DNA of 64,000 nt from Zoogloeaceae bacterium. Lineage in GTDB: Bacteria > Pseudomonadota > Gammaproteobacteria > Burkholderiales > Rhodocyclaceae. This document shows positions 16,563-26,863 of this stretch, piece by piece. The translations under genes and the position numbers were made by a program. Location: contig JACKMC010000008.1 in NCBI GenBank assembly GCA_024235595.1, forward strand, positions 62,001 to 126,000. The letters run 5' to 3'. The first letter of the stretch is position 1; each line of letters starts with the position of its first letter. A model generated the notes under the pieces. It saw only the letters and a program-made list of their open reading frames with translations, searched no databases and was not told the origin of the DNA.

Positions 16563-17510
16563 ATGAATGCCCTTGATACCGCCAACGCACTCGATCCCAA
16601 CAGCTTCAACGAGCTCAGGCGTCTTTCCCGCGAGAATTCGCCTGCCGCGATCGGCGCCGCCGCCAAGCAGTTCGAGGCCTTGTTCCTGCAGATGGTGCTC
16701 AAGTCGATGCGCGACGCCGGGCCCAGGGACGGGTTCATGGATTCCGAGCAGACGCGGATGTTCCGCTCGCTGCTCGATCAGCAACTGTCGATCCAGATGG
16801 CCCGTGCCGGTGGTACCGGCCTCTCGGAGGCGATCGCCCGCCAACTGGGCGGCACGGTGACTGCTGCGCCAGGCCAGGCCGGTGGCAGCGGCGATATCTC
16901 GGCGGGTTTCGAAGCGGTTGCCGGGTCGGCGATCCGGCAGGCGGCAAAAGCTGCCGCAGGGCGGCAGCGCGACGACGAATCCTTGCCGGCCGACGCGGTA
17001 TCCGAGGTGCTGGCGGGCATCGAAGCGGCGGATATTCCACAGGGCGCACGCGACTTCGTCGGAAAACTGTGGCCGCATGCCATGGCGGCGAGCCGCGAGA
17101 CCGGAATCCCCGCGCATTTCATGATTGCCCAGGCGGCACTCGAGACCGGCTGGGGCAAGGCCGAGCTCAAGCATGCCGGCGGACAGCCCAGCTACAACCT
17201 CTTCAACATCAAGGCGGGCCGTAGCTGGGCTGGCGAGACGGTCGCGCTCGATGCGCTGGAATACAGCAATGGCAAGGCAATACGCGAACCTTCGCGGTTC
17301 CGTTCCTACGGCTCGTATGCCGAGGCCTTCCGCGACTACGCGCGCCTGCTGAAGGACAATCCGCGCTACGCCGAGGTGCTGGGCCAGCAGGATGCCTCGG
17401 GATTCGCGCGCAGCCTGCAGCAGGCGGGCTATGCCACCGACCCGATGTACGCCGACAAACTCACTCGAATCATTGGCGGCAACACCCTGCGCACGGCGCT
17501 CGGCGGCTAG
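16563..17510 (+). CDS. flgJ: Flagellar rod-cap and peptidoglycan hydrolase FlgJ
   Basis: 315 residues in two domains. Residues about 30-95 are the rod-cap domain (AAAKQFEALFLQMVLKSMRD, then SLLDQQLS). Residues about 155-315 are a glucosaminidase-type hydrolase (SRETGIPAHFMIAQAALETG with the catalytic Glu in ALETGWGK, and NLFNIKAGRSW). The protein caps the growing rod and opens the peptidoglycan so that it can pass. Beta- and gammaproteobacteria carry this fused form, whereas many other bacteria have only the first domain. The start is 46 bases after flgI. Confidence 0.95.
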   Translation: MNALDTANALDPNSFNELRRLSRENSPAAIGAAAKQFEALFLQMVLKSMRDAGPRDGFMDSEQTRMFRSLLDQQLSIQMARAGGTGLSEAIARQLGGTVTAAPGQAGGSGDISAGFEAVAGSAIRQAAKAAAGRQRDDESLPADAVSEVLAGIEAADIPQGARDFVGKLWPHAMAASRETGIPAHFMIAQAALETGWGKAELKHAGGQPSYNLFNIKAGRSWAGETVALDALEYSNGKAIREPSRFRSYGSYAEAFRDYARLLKDNPRYAEVLGQQDASGFARSLQQAGYATDPMYADKLTRIIGGNTLRTALGG

Positions 17511-17523
17511 GTTCTTGTCGACC

Positions 17524-17539
17524 TGGCAAAGGTTTTGCT
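17524..17539 (+). promoter_or_regulatory. Sigma-54 promoter of flgKL
   Basis: TGGCAAA, four bases, TTGCT. This matches the sigma-54 consensus TGGCACG-N4-TTGCW at all core positions (-24 GG, -12 GC) and keeps exact spacing. It lies 42 bases upstream of flgK in the only sizeable gap between flgJ and flgK. An enhancer-binding flagellar regulator (FleQ/FlrC type) would be needed; none is encoded in the window. Confidence 0.75.
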
Positions 17540-17580
17540 TTGGGTTGACGTAAATACCAGGGCAAACGGAGAAACTCACC

Positions 17581-19512
17581 ATGGCCGGTCTTCTGAACAT
17601 AGGCATCACCGGACTCAACGCCGCGCAGTCGGCGTTGGTCACCACCGGCCACAACATCTCCAATGCGGCCACCGAAGGCTACAGCCGGCAGAGTGTGGTG
17701 CTGGGCACCCAGCAGCCGCTGTTTTCGGGGGGCAGCTTCTTTGGCCAGGGCACCCAGGTCGAGTCGGTACGACGCAGCTACAACGCCTTCCTCGAAGGGC
17801 AGGTCCTCACCGCCGACAGCCAGCGCGCGCAGTTCGCGACCTACTCGACCCAGATCGCCCAACTCGACAACCTGCTGGCCGATCCAGACACGGGTCTGTC
17901 GCCGGCGCTTCAATCCTTCTTCGATGGCGTGCAGGAAGTGTCTGCCAACCCGAGCAGCGTACCGGCGAGGCAATCGATGATCTCGGCCGCGCAGTCGCTG
18001 GTGGCGACCTTCCAGTACCTCGATGGGCGGATGTCGGAAATTCGCGACGGCATCGAAGGGCAGATCGGCTCGACGGTGGCGGAAATCAATGCCTACGCCA
18101 GCGAGATCGCCGACATCAACCAACGCATCGCGGTCACCGAATCGGCCGGCACCGGCCAGCAGGCCAACGACCTGCGAGACCAGCGCGACACCTTGATCCG
18201 CGAGCTCAATGGCTATGTGAAGCTCAGCACCGTCACCGAGAGCGATGGGTCGGTGTCGGTCTTCGTCGGCAGCGGTCAGCCGCTGGTGATCGGCACCAAC
18301 GCCAGCACCCTGGTGACCCTGCCCTCCAAGGGCGACCCGAGCCGCTCGGCCATCGCCTTGCAGACGCCCGGTGGCGGCACCGTGACGATGCCGGAGTCGC
18401 TGCTCGAGGGCGGCCAGCTTGGCGGGCTGCTGGCGTTTCGCCGGGACAGCCTCGACGCCGCGCAGAAACAACTCGGCCTGGTGGCGGCAGGCCTCTCCCT
18501 TAGCTTCAACGCGCAGCACAGCCTCGGCCAGGATCTCGATGGCGCGCTTGGCGGCAGCTTCTTCGGTGAGCTCAGCCCCTCCGTGCTCGGGGTGGACGGT
18601 GCCACCAGCGATGTCTCCGTGGCCTATGGCGACCCCTCCGCGCTGACCGGCGACGACTACCTGCTCACCATCACCGGCGCCGCGAGCTACACCTTGTCGC
18701 GTCGTTCCGACGGAGCCACGGTCAATGCCGCCGAGGTCGGCCTCGACATTACGCTCGGCGCGGGGGCGATTGCGGGTGAGAGCTTCGTCATCCAGCCGAC
18801 CCGCTACGCTGCCCAGGACATCTCGGTGGCAATCACCGATACCCGCCAGGTGGCGGTCGCCGACCCGGTGCGCGCCACTGCCAGTGGCAGCAATGCCGGC
18901 ACCGCCAAACTCAGCGCCGTGATGACCACCGATGTAAGCGGAATGGATGCGGTGGGCGCGGCCGACGGCAGGCCCGACTTCTCTGACATCGTCCTCACCT
19001 ATGATGCAACCGTGCCCGGCTTCAGCATCAGCGGAGCGGCGACGGTCGGGCCGCTGGCCTTCGATCCCGTGAGCGACGCCGCCGGCAAGGATTTCACGAT
19101 CGACGGCCCGGGCGGCTTCAGCTTCAGCTTCCGCATCGCCGGCACACCGCAGGCCGGCGATACCTTCACCTTCTCGACCAACGACGGCGCGGTCTCGGAC
19201 AACCGCAACGGCGTCGCGCTGGGCGCGCTGCAACTCGACAAGACGCTGCTCGGCGAGAGCGCCAACTACCAGTCGGTGTATTCGCAACTCGTCGCCAGCG
19301 TCGGCACCAGGGCCCGCGAGGTGCAGATCGGCGAGGCGGCGCAAACCAGCATGCTGGAGCAGGCGACCGCCGCACGCGATTCCGTTTCAGGGGTGAACCT
19401 GGACGAAGAGGCCGCCAATCTGGTGCGCTATCAGCAGGCCTACCAGGCGTCGGCCAGGGTCATGTCGATCGCCGGCACGCTGTTCGACGAAATTCTCGCG
19501 ATCTCGCGATAG
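17581..19512 (+). CDS. flgK: Hook-filament junction protein FlgK (HAP1)
   Basis: 643 residues, a rather long FlgK. It begins MAGLLNIGITGLNAAQSALV, then TTGHNISNAATEGYSRQ, the hook-family motif. The conserved EGQVLTADSQRAQFATYSTQ, then IAQLDNLL region follows. A large variable Ala/Gly/Asp/Thr-rich central part (about 330-540) contains a repeated exposed domain. It ends GVNLDEEAANLVRYQQAYQA, then SARVMSIAGTLFDEILAISR. It joins hook and filament after FlgD leaves. Its chaperone is FlgN. Its own sigma-54 promoter suggests that expression can be separated from the rod and hook genes. flgL follows after 11 bases. Confidence 0.96.
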   Translation: MAGLLNIGITGLNAAQSALVTTGHNISNAATEGYSRQSVVLGTQQPLFSGGSFFGQGTQVESVRRSYNAFLEGQVLTADSQRAQFATYSTQIAQLDNLLADPDTGLSPALQSFFDGVQEVSANPSSVPARQSMISAAQSLVATFQYLDGRMSEIRDGIEGQIGSTVAEINAYASEIADINQRIAVTESAGTGQQANDLRDQRDTLIRELNGYVKLSTVTESDGSVSVFVGSGQPLVIGTNASTLVTLPSKGDPSRSAIALQTPGGGTVTMPESLLEGGQLGGLLAFRRDSLDAAQKQLGLVAAGLSLSFNAQHSLGQDLDGALGGSFFGELSPSVLGVDGATSDVSVAYGDPSALTGDDYLLTITGAASYTLSRRSDGATVNAAEVGLDITLGAGAIAGESFVIQPTRYAAQDISVAITDTRQVAVADPVRATASGSNAGTAKLSAVMTTDVSGMDAVGAADGRPDFSDIVLTYDATVPGFSISGAATVGPLAFDPVSDAAGKDFTIDGPGGFSFSFRIAGTPQAGDTFTFSTNDGAVSDNRNGVALGALQLDKTLLGESANYQSVYSQLVASVGTRAREVQIGEAAQTSMLEQATAARDSVSGVNLDEEAANLVRYQQAYQASARVMSIAGTLFDEILAISR

Positions 19513-19523
19513 GAGGAATGATC

Positions 19524-20435
19524 ATGCGCGTCACCACCGGCATGGTATTCGACACCGGTATCAGCACCATCCAGAAGCAGACCGCTTCGTTGCTGCATAC
19601 CCAGCAACAGGTTTCCACCGGCCGGCGCATCGTCTCCCCGTCGGACGATCCGGTCGCCTCGGCGAGGGCGCTGGAGGTCGGCCAGTCGAAAGCGGTGAAC
19701 GCCCGCTTCAGCGTCAACCAGGGCACGGCCCAGGATTCGCTGGCGCTCGCCGAAAGCCATCTCGGCTCGGTCGAGGACCTGCTCGCCTATGTGCGCACGC
19801 GGGCGGTGGAAGCGGGCAATGGATCGTACAGCCAGAGCGAGTTCGATTCGATCGCCGCAGATCTGCGCGGCCAGTTCGACGCCTTGGTCGGCATCGCGAA
19901 CAGTCGCGATGCGACGGGGGACTATCTGTTTGCGGGCTACAAGACCGACACCCAGCCCTTCGTCGGCGATCTCGCCGGGGTGCGCTACGAGGGGGACCAG
20001 GGCGACCGTACGCTGCAGGTGTCGGCCTCGCGCAATATTCCGGTGAGCAGCAACGGTGAGGATCTGTTCGTCAACATTCCGGGGGCGGGGGCCGGCCGCG
20101 ACGTGTTTTCGATGATCGCCGATTTCGTCACCGCGCTCGAATCCGGCACCGGTGTGTCGGCTGCCGCACAGACCGCGATCGGCGAGATGGACCTGGCCCT
20201 CGACAATGTCCTCACCAAGCATGCCGCAATCGGCTCGCGGATGGTCGAACTCGATTCGCTGACCTCGATCAGCGGCGATCTCGACGTTCAGTACGCCAGC
20301 ACCCTGTCGCGACTCGTCGATGTCGACTACGCGCAGGCGATCAGCGACCTGACCCAGCAGCAGACCTACCTGCAGGCATCCCAGCAGTCCTACCTGCGGG
20401 TGACCGGGTTGTCGCTGTTCGACTACCTGAGCTGA
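19524..20435 (+). CDS. flgL: Hook-filament junction protein FlgL (HAP3)
   Basis: 303 residues from the ATG at 19524, which has AGGAGGA at ideal distance (the ATG at 19518 is only one base from it). The N-terminus MRVTTGMVFDTGISTIQKQT, followed by TGRRIVSPSDDPVASARA, is the flagellin-like D0/D1 helix of FlgL. It ends LSRLVDVDYAQAISDLTQQQ, then TYLQASQQSYLRVTGLSLFD. FlgL lies between FlgK and the first flagellin. The lipoprotein gene begins four bases after its stop, so the two are probably cotranscribed. Confidence 0.95.
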   Translation: MRVTTGMVFDTGISTIQKQTASLLHTQQQVSTGRRIVSPSDDPVASARALEVGQSKAVNARFSVNQGTAQDSLALAESHLGSVEDLLAYVRTRAVEAGNGSYSQSEFDSIAADLRGQFDALVGIANSRDATGDYLFAGYKTDTQPFVGDLAGVRYEGDQGDRTLQVSASRNIPVSSNGEDLFVNIPGAGAGRDVFSMIADFVTALESGTGVSAAAQTAIGEMDLALDNVLTKHAAIGSRMVELDSLTSISGDLDVQYASTLSRLVDVDYAQAISDLTQQQTYLQASQQSYLRVTGLSLFDYLS

Positions 20436-20439
20436 GCTC

Positions 20440-20910
20440 ATGGCGCCCGCAATGCGGCCTCGTCGCCGTGCACTCACGGCGCTGTACGCCTGCGCGGCGC
20501 TGCTTGCCGGATGCAGCAGCGCCGGGCCAGCCCGGACCAGCGCCTGGTTCGCTCCGGCCAGCGTGGCGATGATGATGCAGGGAAACACCTCGGCATACAG
20601 CCTGCTCGGTGCGGGGGTGGCCTATCTCGCCTACGATCCGCTCGCGCCCAACTGGGAGATCATCGAACAGCCGCTCGGCGAGGGGCATTTCGCGATGCAG
20701 CTTCGTCAGCGCAGCATCAACAGCGGTGGCGACGGCGAGGCGCGCCAGGTGGTGGCCCGCCGCGCAAACCTGTTGATGCGCGACGGCGGCTACAGCGGCT
20801 ACCGGCTGCTGCGTCTCGAGGAGAGCGTCGAATCGACCCGTCCCTTCGCCCAGCGGGTCGCCGAGGCGGAGATCCGTCTGCAGCGCTCGGCCACCTTCCC
20901 TGAATTCTGA
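20440..20910 (+). CDS. Predicted lipoprotein of unknown function, last gene of the flg cluster
   Basis: 156 residues. The signal is RRRALTALYACAALLAGC, with a clear lipobox (LLAGC), so an outer- or inner-membrane lipoprotein is expected. The mature part has no motif I recognise. It contains a hydrophobic patch (AYSLLGAGVAYLAYDPLAPN) followed by a soluble alpha/beta-looking stretch rich in Arg and Glu. An ATG at 20452 is an alternative start. The four-base gap after flgL and shared direction suggest coupling to the flagellar operon. A role near the cell-surface end of the flagellum is possible, but I infer this from position alone. Confidence 0.65.
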   Translation: MAPAMRPRRRALTALYACAALLAGCSSAGPARTSAWFAPASVAMMMQGNTSAYSLLGAGVAYLAYDPLAPNWEIIEQPLGEGHFAMQLRQRSINSGGDGEARQVVARRANLLMRDGGYSGYRLLRLEESVESTRPFAQRVAEAEIRLQRSATFPEF

Positions 20911-20918
20911 GCTGCGCG

Positions 20919-22895
20919 TCAGGCCTCGTCGGTGGGCTTGCCCGAGGCCGCCGAGGCCGCAGTGGCCTCGGCCTCGGCGGCCTTCCTGCGCTCGTTCTCT
21001 TCGTGGCGACGCTCCTCGTGGCGCCGTTCTTCGGCCTGGCTCTTCCTTTCCTCGGCCTGGGCCCGGCGTTCTTCGGTATTCGGCTTGCGTTCGCCCGGCG
21101 GTGGCGGGTCCACCAGCGCGATAATGGTCCAGCCGGGACCGGGCTCGAGCGGCACGGCGGTATTGAACACCTCGAGCCTGCCCTTGGGGTCCAGCGCGAA
21201 CAGCGGCACCGCCCGGTCACCGTGCACTTCGCGGAATTTTTCGATCGTGAAGGCCTCCGACAGGTTGGTGCGGCGAACCTCCGCGCCGCGGTGCACCCGT
21301 CGTGACAGCTCGACGAAGTTCGCCCCCGCGGCGAAGGCCCCGCGTCCGGTCGCCATCGCGTTGGCACGCGCCCGACCGTTCGCGCCGGAGCCCTTGCTGC
21401 CGACTTCCAGCGCAAACACGTTCTTGGCCCCGAAGTCGCTCCGGAAGCGGGTACAGGCGAGCGCATTGAGGTGCTCGTCGGCGGTCAGCGCCAGCATCCG
21501 GCCCAGTCCCGAGGTGTCCAGATACAGTTCGGCGTGCTCCGAGAGTGGCGTGCCGTAGTAGCTCTTGAGGCCGGCCATGCGGGCCCGCGAGACGTTGTCC
21601 CACTGCGTGTCGGTGAGCGTCACCTTGATCTTCTGCTGTTCGAGTGCGGCGGCGATGGTGCGCGCGAGCGGGTTCGCGCCGACGATCAGGAAACCGCTGG
21701 AGTCCGGTTCGGAGACCTTCAGCATTCGCGCCAAGGGGCCGGCCGTGAGGCTCTGCAGCACCACCGTGCCGATGATGATCACGAAGGTGATCGGCACCAG
21801 CAGGTTGGCACCCGCGTAGCCCTGCGATTCGAGCTTGATCGCGAAAAGTGCGCTGACCGCCGCGGCCACGATACCGCGCGGCGCGATCCACGCAAGCAGC
21901 GCGCGCTCGCGCCAGGTGAGGCTCGAGCCCCAGGTGGTGTAGGTGACCTTGAGCGGTCGGGCGATGAATTGCACGATCAGGAAGACGCCCATCACCGCCC
22001 AGCCGAGCTCGGTGAAGCTCGAAAAGTCGAGGCGCGCGGCGAGCAGGATGAACAGCACCGTGATCAGCAGCAGGCTCAGGCTTTCCTTGAACTCGAGGAT
22101 CTCCTCGATCGGCACACCCTTGCGGTTGCCCAGGTAGATGCCCATCACCGTCACCGCCAGCAGCCCCGACTCCTCGGCGACGGCGTTGGACACGGCGAAG
22201 GCGCCAAACACCGCGGCCAGCGTGGCCACGTTGAACAGATAGGCCGGCAGCCAGTCGCGGCGCAGGGCCAGGCCGAGCAGGAAGCCCGCCGCCAGGCCGA
22301 TCACGGTGCCCATGCCGATCAGGGTCAGGAACACGAGCAGCGTCTGGCCCAGCGCGCCGCCGGCCTCGGACGAGACGATGAACTCGAACACCAGCACCGC
22401 CAGCAGGGCGCCGATGGGGTCGATGACGATGCCTTCCCAGCGCAGGATGTTGGCGATCTTGGCATTGGGCCGCACGGTACGCAGCATCGGCACGATCACC
22501 GTCGGTCCGGTGACCACCATGATCGCCCCGAACAGCAGCGCCAGTCCCCACGAGAACCCCACGAACCAGTGCGTTGCCATCGCGGTGACGCTCCAGGTGA
22601 CGAGCACCCCGCTGGTGACGAAGCGCCGTACCACCTTCTCGAGCCCGCGAATCTCGGAGAATCTCAGGGTCAGGCTGCCTTCGAAGAGAATCACCGCAAC
22701 GGCGAGCGAAACGAAGGGGAAGAGCAGGTCGCCGAGCAGCGCGTCGGGGTCGAACCAGCCGGTGACAGGCCCGATGAGGAGGCCGGAGAGCAGCAGGAAA
22801 AGGATCGCCGGGAGGCGCACGCGCCATGCCAGCCACTGGCATGCGCCACCCAGCGCCATGATTCCGGCGATGGTGAGAATCGTGTGTTCAGTCAT
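20919..22895 (-). CDS. Cation/proton antiporter (CPA1/NhaP type) with TrkA-N-like domain
   Basis: 658 residues from the ATG at 22895. About twelve hydrophobic segments span residues 1-400 and include the exchanger motifs ILFLLLSGLLIGPVTG, VVTGPTVIVPMLR and DPIGALLAVLVFEF with the conserved Asp. A cytoplasmic Rossmann-like domain follows (SGFLIVGANPLARTIAAALE, then VTLTDTQWDNVSRA) and resembles the nucleotide-binding TrkA_N domain, so gating by NAD(H) or another nucleotide is likely. The last 50 residues are charged, with repeated AEER/HEER units. It should exchange Na+ or K+ for H+ at the inner membrane. It is convergent with the flg cluster and divergent from recQ. Confidence 0.9.
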   Translation of the reverse strand: MTEHTILTIAGIMALGGACQWLAWRVRLPAILFLLLSGLLIGPVTGWFDPDALLGDLLFPFVSLAVAVILFEGSLTLRFSEIRGLEKVVRRFVTSGVLVTWSVTAMATHWFVGFSWGLALLFGAIMVVTGPTVIVPMLRTVRPNAKIANILRWEGIVIDPIGALLAVLVFEFIVSSEAGGALGQTLLVFLTLIGMGTVIGLAAGFLLGLALRRDWLPAYLFNVATLAAVFGAFAVSNAVAEESGLLAVTVMGIYLGNRKGVPIEEILEFKESLSLLLITVLFILLAARLDFSSFTELGWAVMGVFLIVQFIARPLKVTYTTWGSSLTWRERALLAWIAPRGIVAAAVSALFAIKLESQGYAGANLLVPITFVIIIGTVVLQSLTAGPLARMLKVSEPDSSGFLIVGANPLARTIAAALEQQKIKVTLTDTQWDNVSRARMAGLKSYYGTPLSEHAELYLDTSGLGRMLALTADEHLNALACTRFRSDFGAKNVFALEVGSKGSGANGRARANAMATGRGAFAAGANFVELSRRVHRGAEVRRTNLSEAFTIEKFREVHGDRAVPLFALDPKGRLEVFNTAVPLEPGPGWTIIALVDPPPPGERKPNTEERRAQAEERKSQAEERRHEERRHEENERRKAAEAEATAASAASGKPTDEA

Positions 22896-23007
22896 CGAGC
22901 GAGTATATTGTGCAAAGCAGCAATTGAGGGGTTCGAGCTGCTCATGATAACCGCTCGGACCGATTCGGCCGCCAGAAGCGTGGCGGGGTCGGGTAAAATG
23001 CGCGGCC

Positions 23008-24819
<1,812 letters not shown>

Positions 24820-24969
24820 GCGACCATTTCGGCCGCGCCGCTGCTTAAACCATTGACGCTCGATACCCTCGTAGCGGCGCGGGCCGGTACCCAGCGTCGC
24901 GCTTGGTGCAGCAATCGAGGGCGGAATGCCGGTCCGGGCGGGTGGGGCGGCGGCAGGCGTGGGTTCTGG

Positions 24970-24989
24970 ATTCCGGCCTGCGCCGGAAT
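24970..24989. repeat. dRS3-like inverted repeat, copy 1
   Basis: A 20-base element, ATTCCGGC then CTGC/GCCGGAAT symmetry, of the widespread ATTCC-N10-GGAAT type. In Neisseria such dRS3 elements are targets for filamentous-phage integration and repeat-mediated rearrangement. Here it sits inside the 212-bp repeat. Confidence 0.7.
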
Positions 24990-25181
24990 GACGAGCGGGT
25001 GGGGCTTGAGACGGGGCGGCGGTGGTGATCGGCGGCTGGGGCAGCACGGCGGCCGTATGAAGCACGGGCGTTTGAGTCCGTCGTAGCGGCGCGGGCCGGT
25101 ACCCAGCGCCGCGCTTGGTGCAGCAATCGAGGGCGGAATGCCGGTCCGGGCGGGTGGGGCGGTGGCAGGCGTGGGTTCTGG

Positions 25182-25201
25182 ATTCCGGCCTGCGCCGGAA
25201 T
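25182..25201. repeat. dRS3-like inverted repeat, copy 2
   Basis: Identical to the element at 24970-24989 and exactly 212 bases away, in the second tandem unit. Confidence 0.7.
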
Positions 25202-25493
25202 GACGATCGGGTGGGGCTTGAGACGGGGCGGTGGTGGTGATCGGCGGCTGGGGCAGCACGGCGGCCGTATGAAGCACCTGCGTTTGAGTCCGTCGTAGCG
25301 GCGCGGGCCGGTACCCAGTGCGGCGCTTGCAGAGGCACGAGGCGCGGGTGACAGGCTTTGGCGTGAGTTGCGCGACACCACGCGTGGGTTTCCGGAGTCC
25401 GCCCTGCGCGGGCGCGGGCGGAGGATGAGGCTTGCGGCGGCTTTCGGTGGGATCCGGCAGTCGTACGGGCCCCGGCGCCCGGCTCCGCACCCG

Positions 25494-25528
25494 GGTCAAA
25501 CAAAACGGGCGCCCTGCCGGGCGCCCGT
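25494..25528 (-). terminator. Rho-independent terminator of the FKBP gene
   Basis: A ten-pair perfect stem (ACGGGCGCCC / GGGCGCCCGT, loop of four) at 25505-25528, followed on the minus strand by TTTTGTTTG. It is 22 bases after the stop of the FKBP gene. Confidence 0.85.
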
Positions 25529-25550
25529 GGGCGACTCAGGGCGCTGCGAC

Positions 25551-25895
25551 TCAGCGTACGCCGAGCAGTTCGACCTCGAACACCAGTGTGGCATTGGGCG
25601 GGATCACGCCGCCGGCGCCGCGCGCGCCATAGCCGAGTTCGGGCGGGATCGTGAGCTTGCGCTTGCCGCCGACCATCATGCCTTGCACACCTTCGTCCCA
25701 ACCCGAAATCACATAGCGCATGCCGAGCGGGAATTCGAACGGGTCGTTGCGGTCCTTGCTCGAATCGAACTTGGTGCCGTCGGTCAGCCAGCCGGTGTAG
25801 TGCACCGTGACGGTCTTGCCCTTCTCGGCAAGCGTGCCGTTGCCGACTTCAAGTTCTTCGAAGATCAGGCCGCTGGGGGTGGTGGTCTGACTCAC
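25551..25895 (-). CDS. FKBP-type peptidyl-prolyl cis-trans isomerase
   Basis: 114 residues, a single cytoplasmic FKBP domain. The pocket residues are visible in VHYTGWLTDGTKFDSS, FPLGMRYVISGWDEGVQGM and RKLTIPPELGYGARG. It ends LVFEVELLGVR, as in the family. There is no signal peptide and no insert-in-flap chaperone domain, so it is the minimal form. It catalyses prolyl isomerisation in protein folding. It is the last gene of the leftward run that includes the flagellar genes but has its own 75-base upstream gap, so a link to flagella is not implied. Confidence 0.95.
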   Translation of the reverse strand: MSQTTTPSGLIFEELEVGNGTLAEKGKTVTVHYTGWLTDGTKFDSSKDRNDPFEFPLGMRYVISGWDEGVQGMMVGGKRKLTIPPELGYGARGAGGVIPPNATLVFEVELLGVR

Positions 25896-25970
25896 TGGGA
25901 ATCTCCTCTATTGGGCCCGCGTAGCGGGCGTCTGGGCTGTGGCGCATCGCATGCGCCGGTGATGATCGGC

Positions 25971-26750
25971 TCAGAGCGCGCCGCGTTCGCGGGCGCTGCG
26001 CTCTCGCTCGATCTTGAGAATGTAGCGCTGGATCATGCTCGAGGCGTTGCCCGAGAGGCCCATGAACTGGCAGCCGGCGCGCAACATGCGGATGCCGTTG
26101 CGGTTGGTGATCTCGAAGACGTTGCGCACTTGCAGCCGCGCCGTGACGATGCCGAGGTCGGGCAGCATCAGGCGGCAATCGTGAAATTCGACCTCGGGCG
26201 AAAAGGGCAGGTCGCGCGGGGGGACGATGATGGCGATGCCGCCGCCGCTGATATCGATCACACGGGCCTTGAAGGAGCTGATCTCGCCTCCTTCGCCGGG
26301 CACCGGGATGGTGCACTCCAGGGCGTGCGAAACCGGCGCGATGAGACGGAAATAGTCTCGTCGCTGCAGGCGCAGCACTTCGTCGGGCGCCGCGGCGGAA
26401 AAGGCGGGGAAGCCTTCGAAATCGATGGCCTGCAGCGGCCCCACGGAAAACTGCACCTTGACCTTGTCGAGCAGGGCGGTGCAGGCCAGGCTGGCCGCAG
26501 CGGCGGCGCGCTCACGGGCCTGCTCGTCGGCAGGCGGGTCGAGCACCAGGCGTTGTCGATCTTCGTCGAAGGACAGCACGCTGCTGAGGAAGAATTCGCG
26601 CGAGCCATCGGGATAGGCCGTGACGATGCAGCGCTTCTGCACCAGTCCCCGCAGGATGACGGCCACTTCGAGGCGGTCGTCCAGCAGGAAGCGGGAGTAG
26701 TCGTCCGACTTGAGCAACTCAATCTGGTAACCGTCGGTAGCTTGCGTCAT
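25971..26750 (-). CDS. ycgR: YcgR-type flagellar brake protein with PilZ domain
   Basis: 259 residues. The N-terminal part (about 1-120) has the YcgR split-barrel pattern. The C-terminal PilZ domain carries the c-di-GMP-binding motifs RRDYFRL (RxxxR) and DISGGGIAI (D/NxSxxG). On binding c-di-GMP such proteins engage the flagellar motor and slow swimming. It lies at the end of the leftward flagellar cluster, and a diguanylate cyclase is encoded 7 kb upstream. The start at 26750 is the only good one. Confidence 0.9.
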   Translation of the reverse strand: MTQATDGYQIELLKSDDYSRFLLDDRLEVAVILRGLVQKRCIVTAYPDGSREFFLSSVLSFDEDRQRLVLDPPADEQARERAAAAASLACTALLDKVKVQFSVGPLQAIDFEGFPAFSAAAPDEVLRLQRRDYFRLIAPVSHALECTIPVPGEGGEISSFKARVIDISGGGIAIIVPPRDLPFSPEVEFHDCRLMLPDLGIVTARLQVRNVFEITNRNGIRMLRAGCQFMGLSGNASSMIQRYILKIERERSARERGAL

Positions 26751-26863
26751 GGCCTGTCTGGATTTCCTGAAGACTGGATTCTATCCCGATCCGCAATGGT
26801 AGCGCGGCGCCCGGGTCTCGGGTGTTTCGTCAGGTTTCGCCAAGCAGGATACGGGCCAGCCGT

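Larger units (their letters stand above)
24870..25330. repeat. 212-bp tandem repeat, two full copies plus a partial third
   Basis: The unit begins CGTAGCGGCGCGGGCCGG at 24870, 25082 and 25294, giving an exact 212-base period. Copies 1 and 2 differ at only a few positions; copy 3 stops after about 37 bases. Each full copy carries a dRS3-like inverted repeat. Near identity points to a recent duplication. The unit has no plausible gene. Confidence 0.9.
24820..25550. other. 731-bp repeat-rich region without a gene
   Basis: Between recQ and the convergent FKBP gene. It holds two and a fraction copies of a 212-bp tandem repeat (24870-25330), two dRS3-like inverted repeats within them, and the FKBP terminator (25494-25528). 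Long open frames on the minus strand merely read through the repeats (they contain the phrase VIPAQAGIQ, a known translation of such repeats). The piece 25331-25493 is GC-rich and shows no gene. Confidence 0.75.

Noticed and set aside
24870..25330. Possible CRISPR array
   Set aside because: The repeat unit is 212 bp in direct tandem without unique spacers and there are no cas genes; the 118-bp and heptamer repeats also lack spacers.
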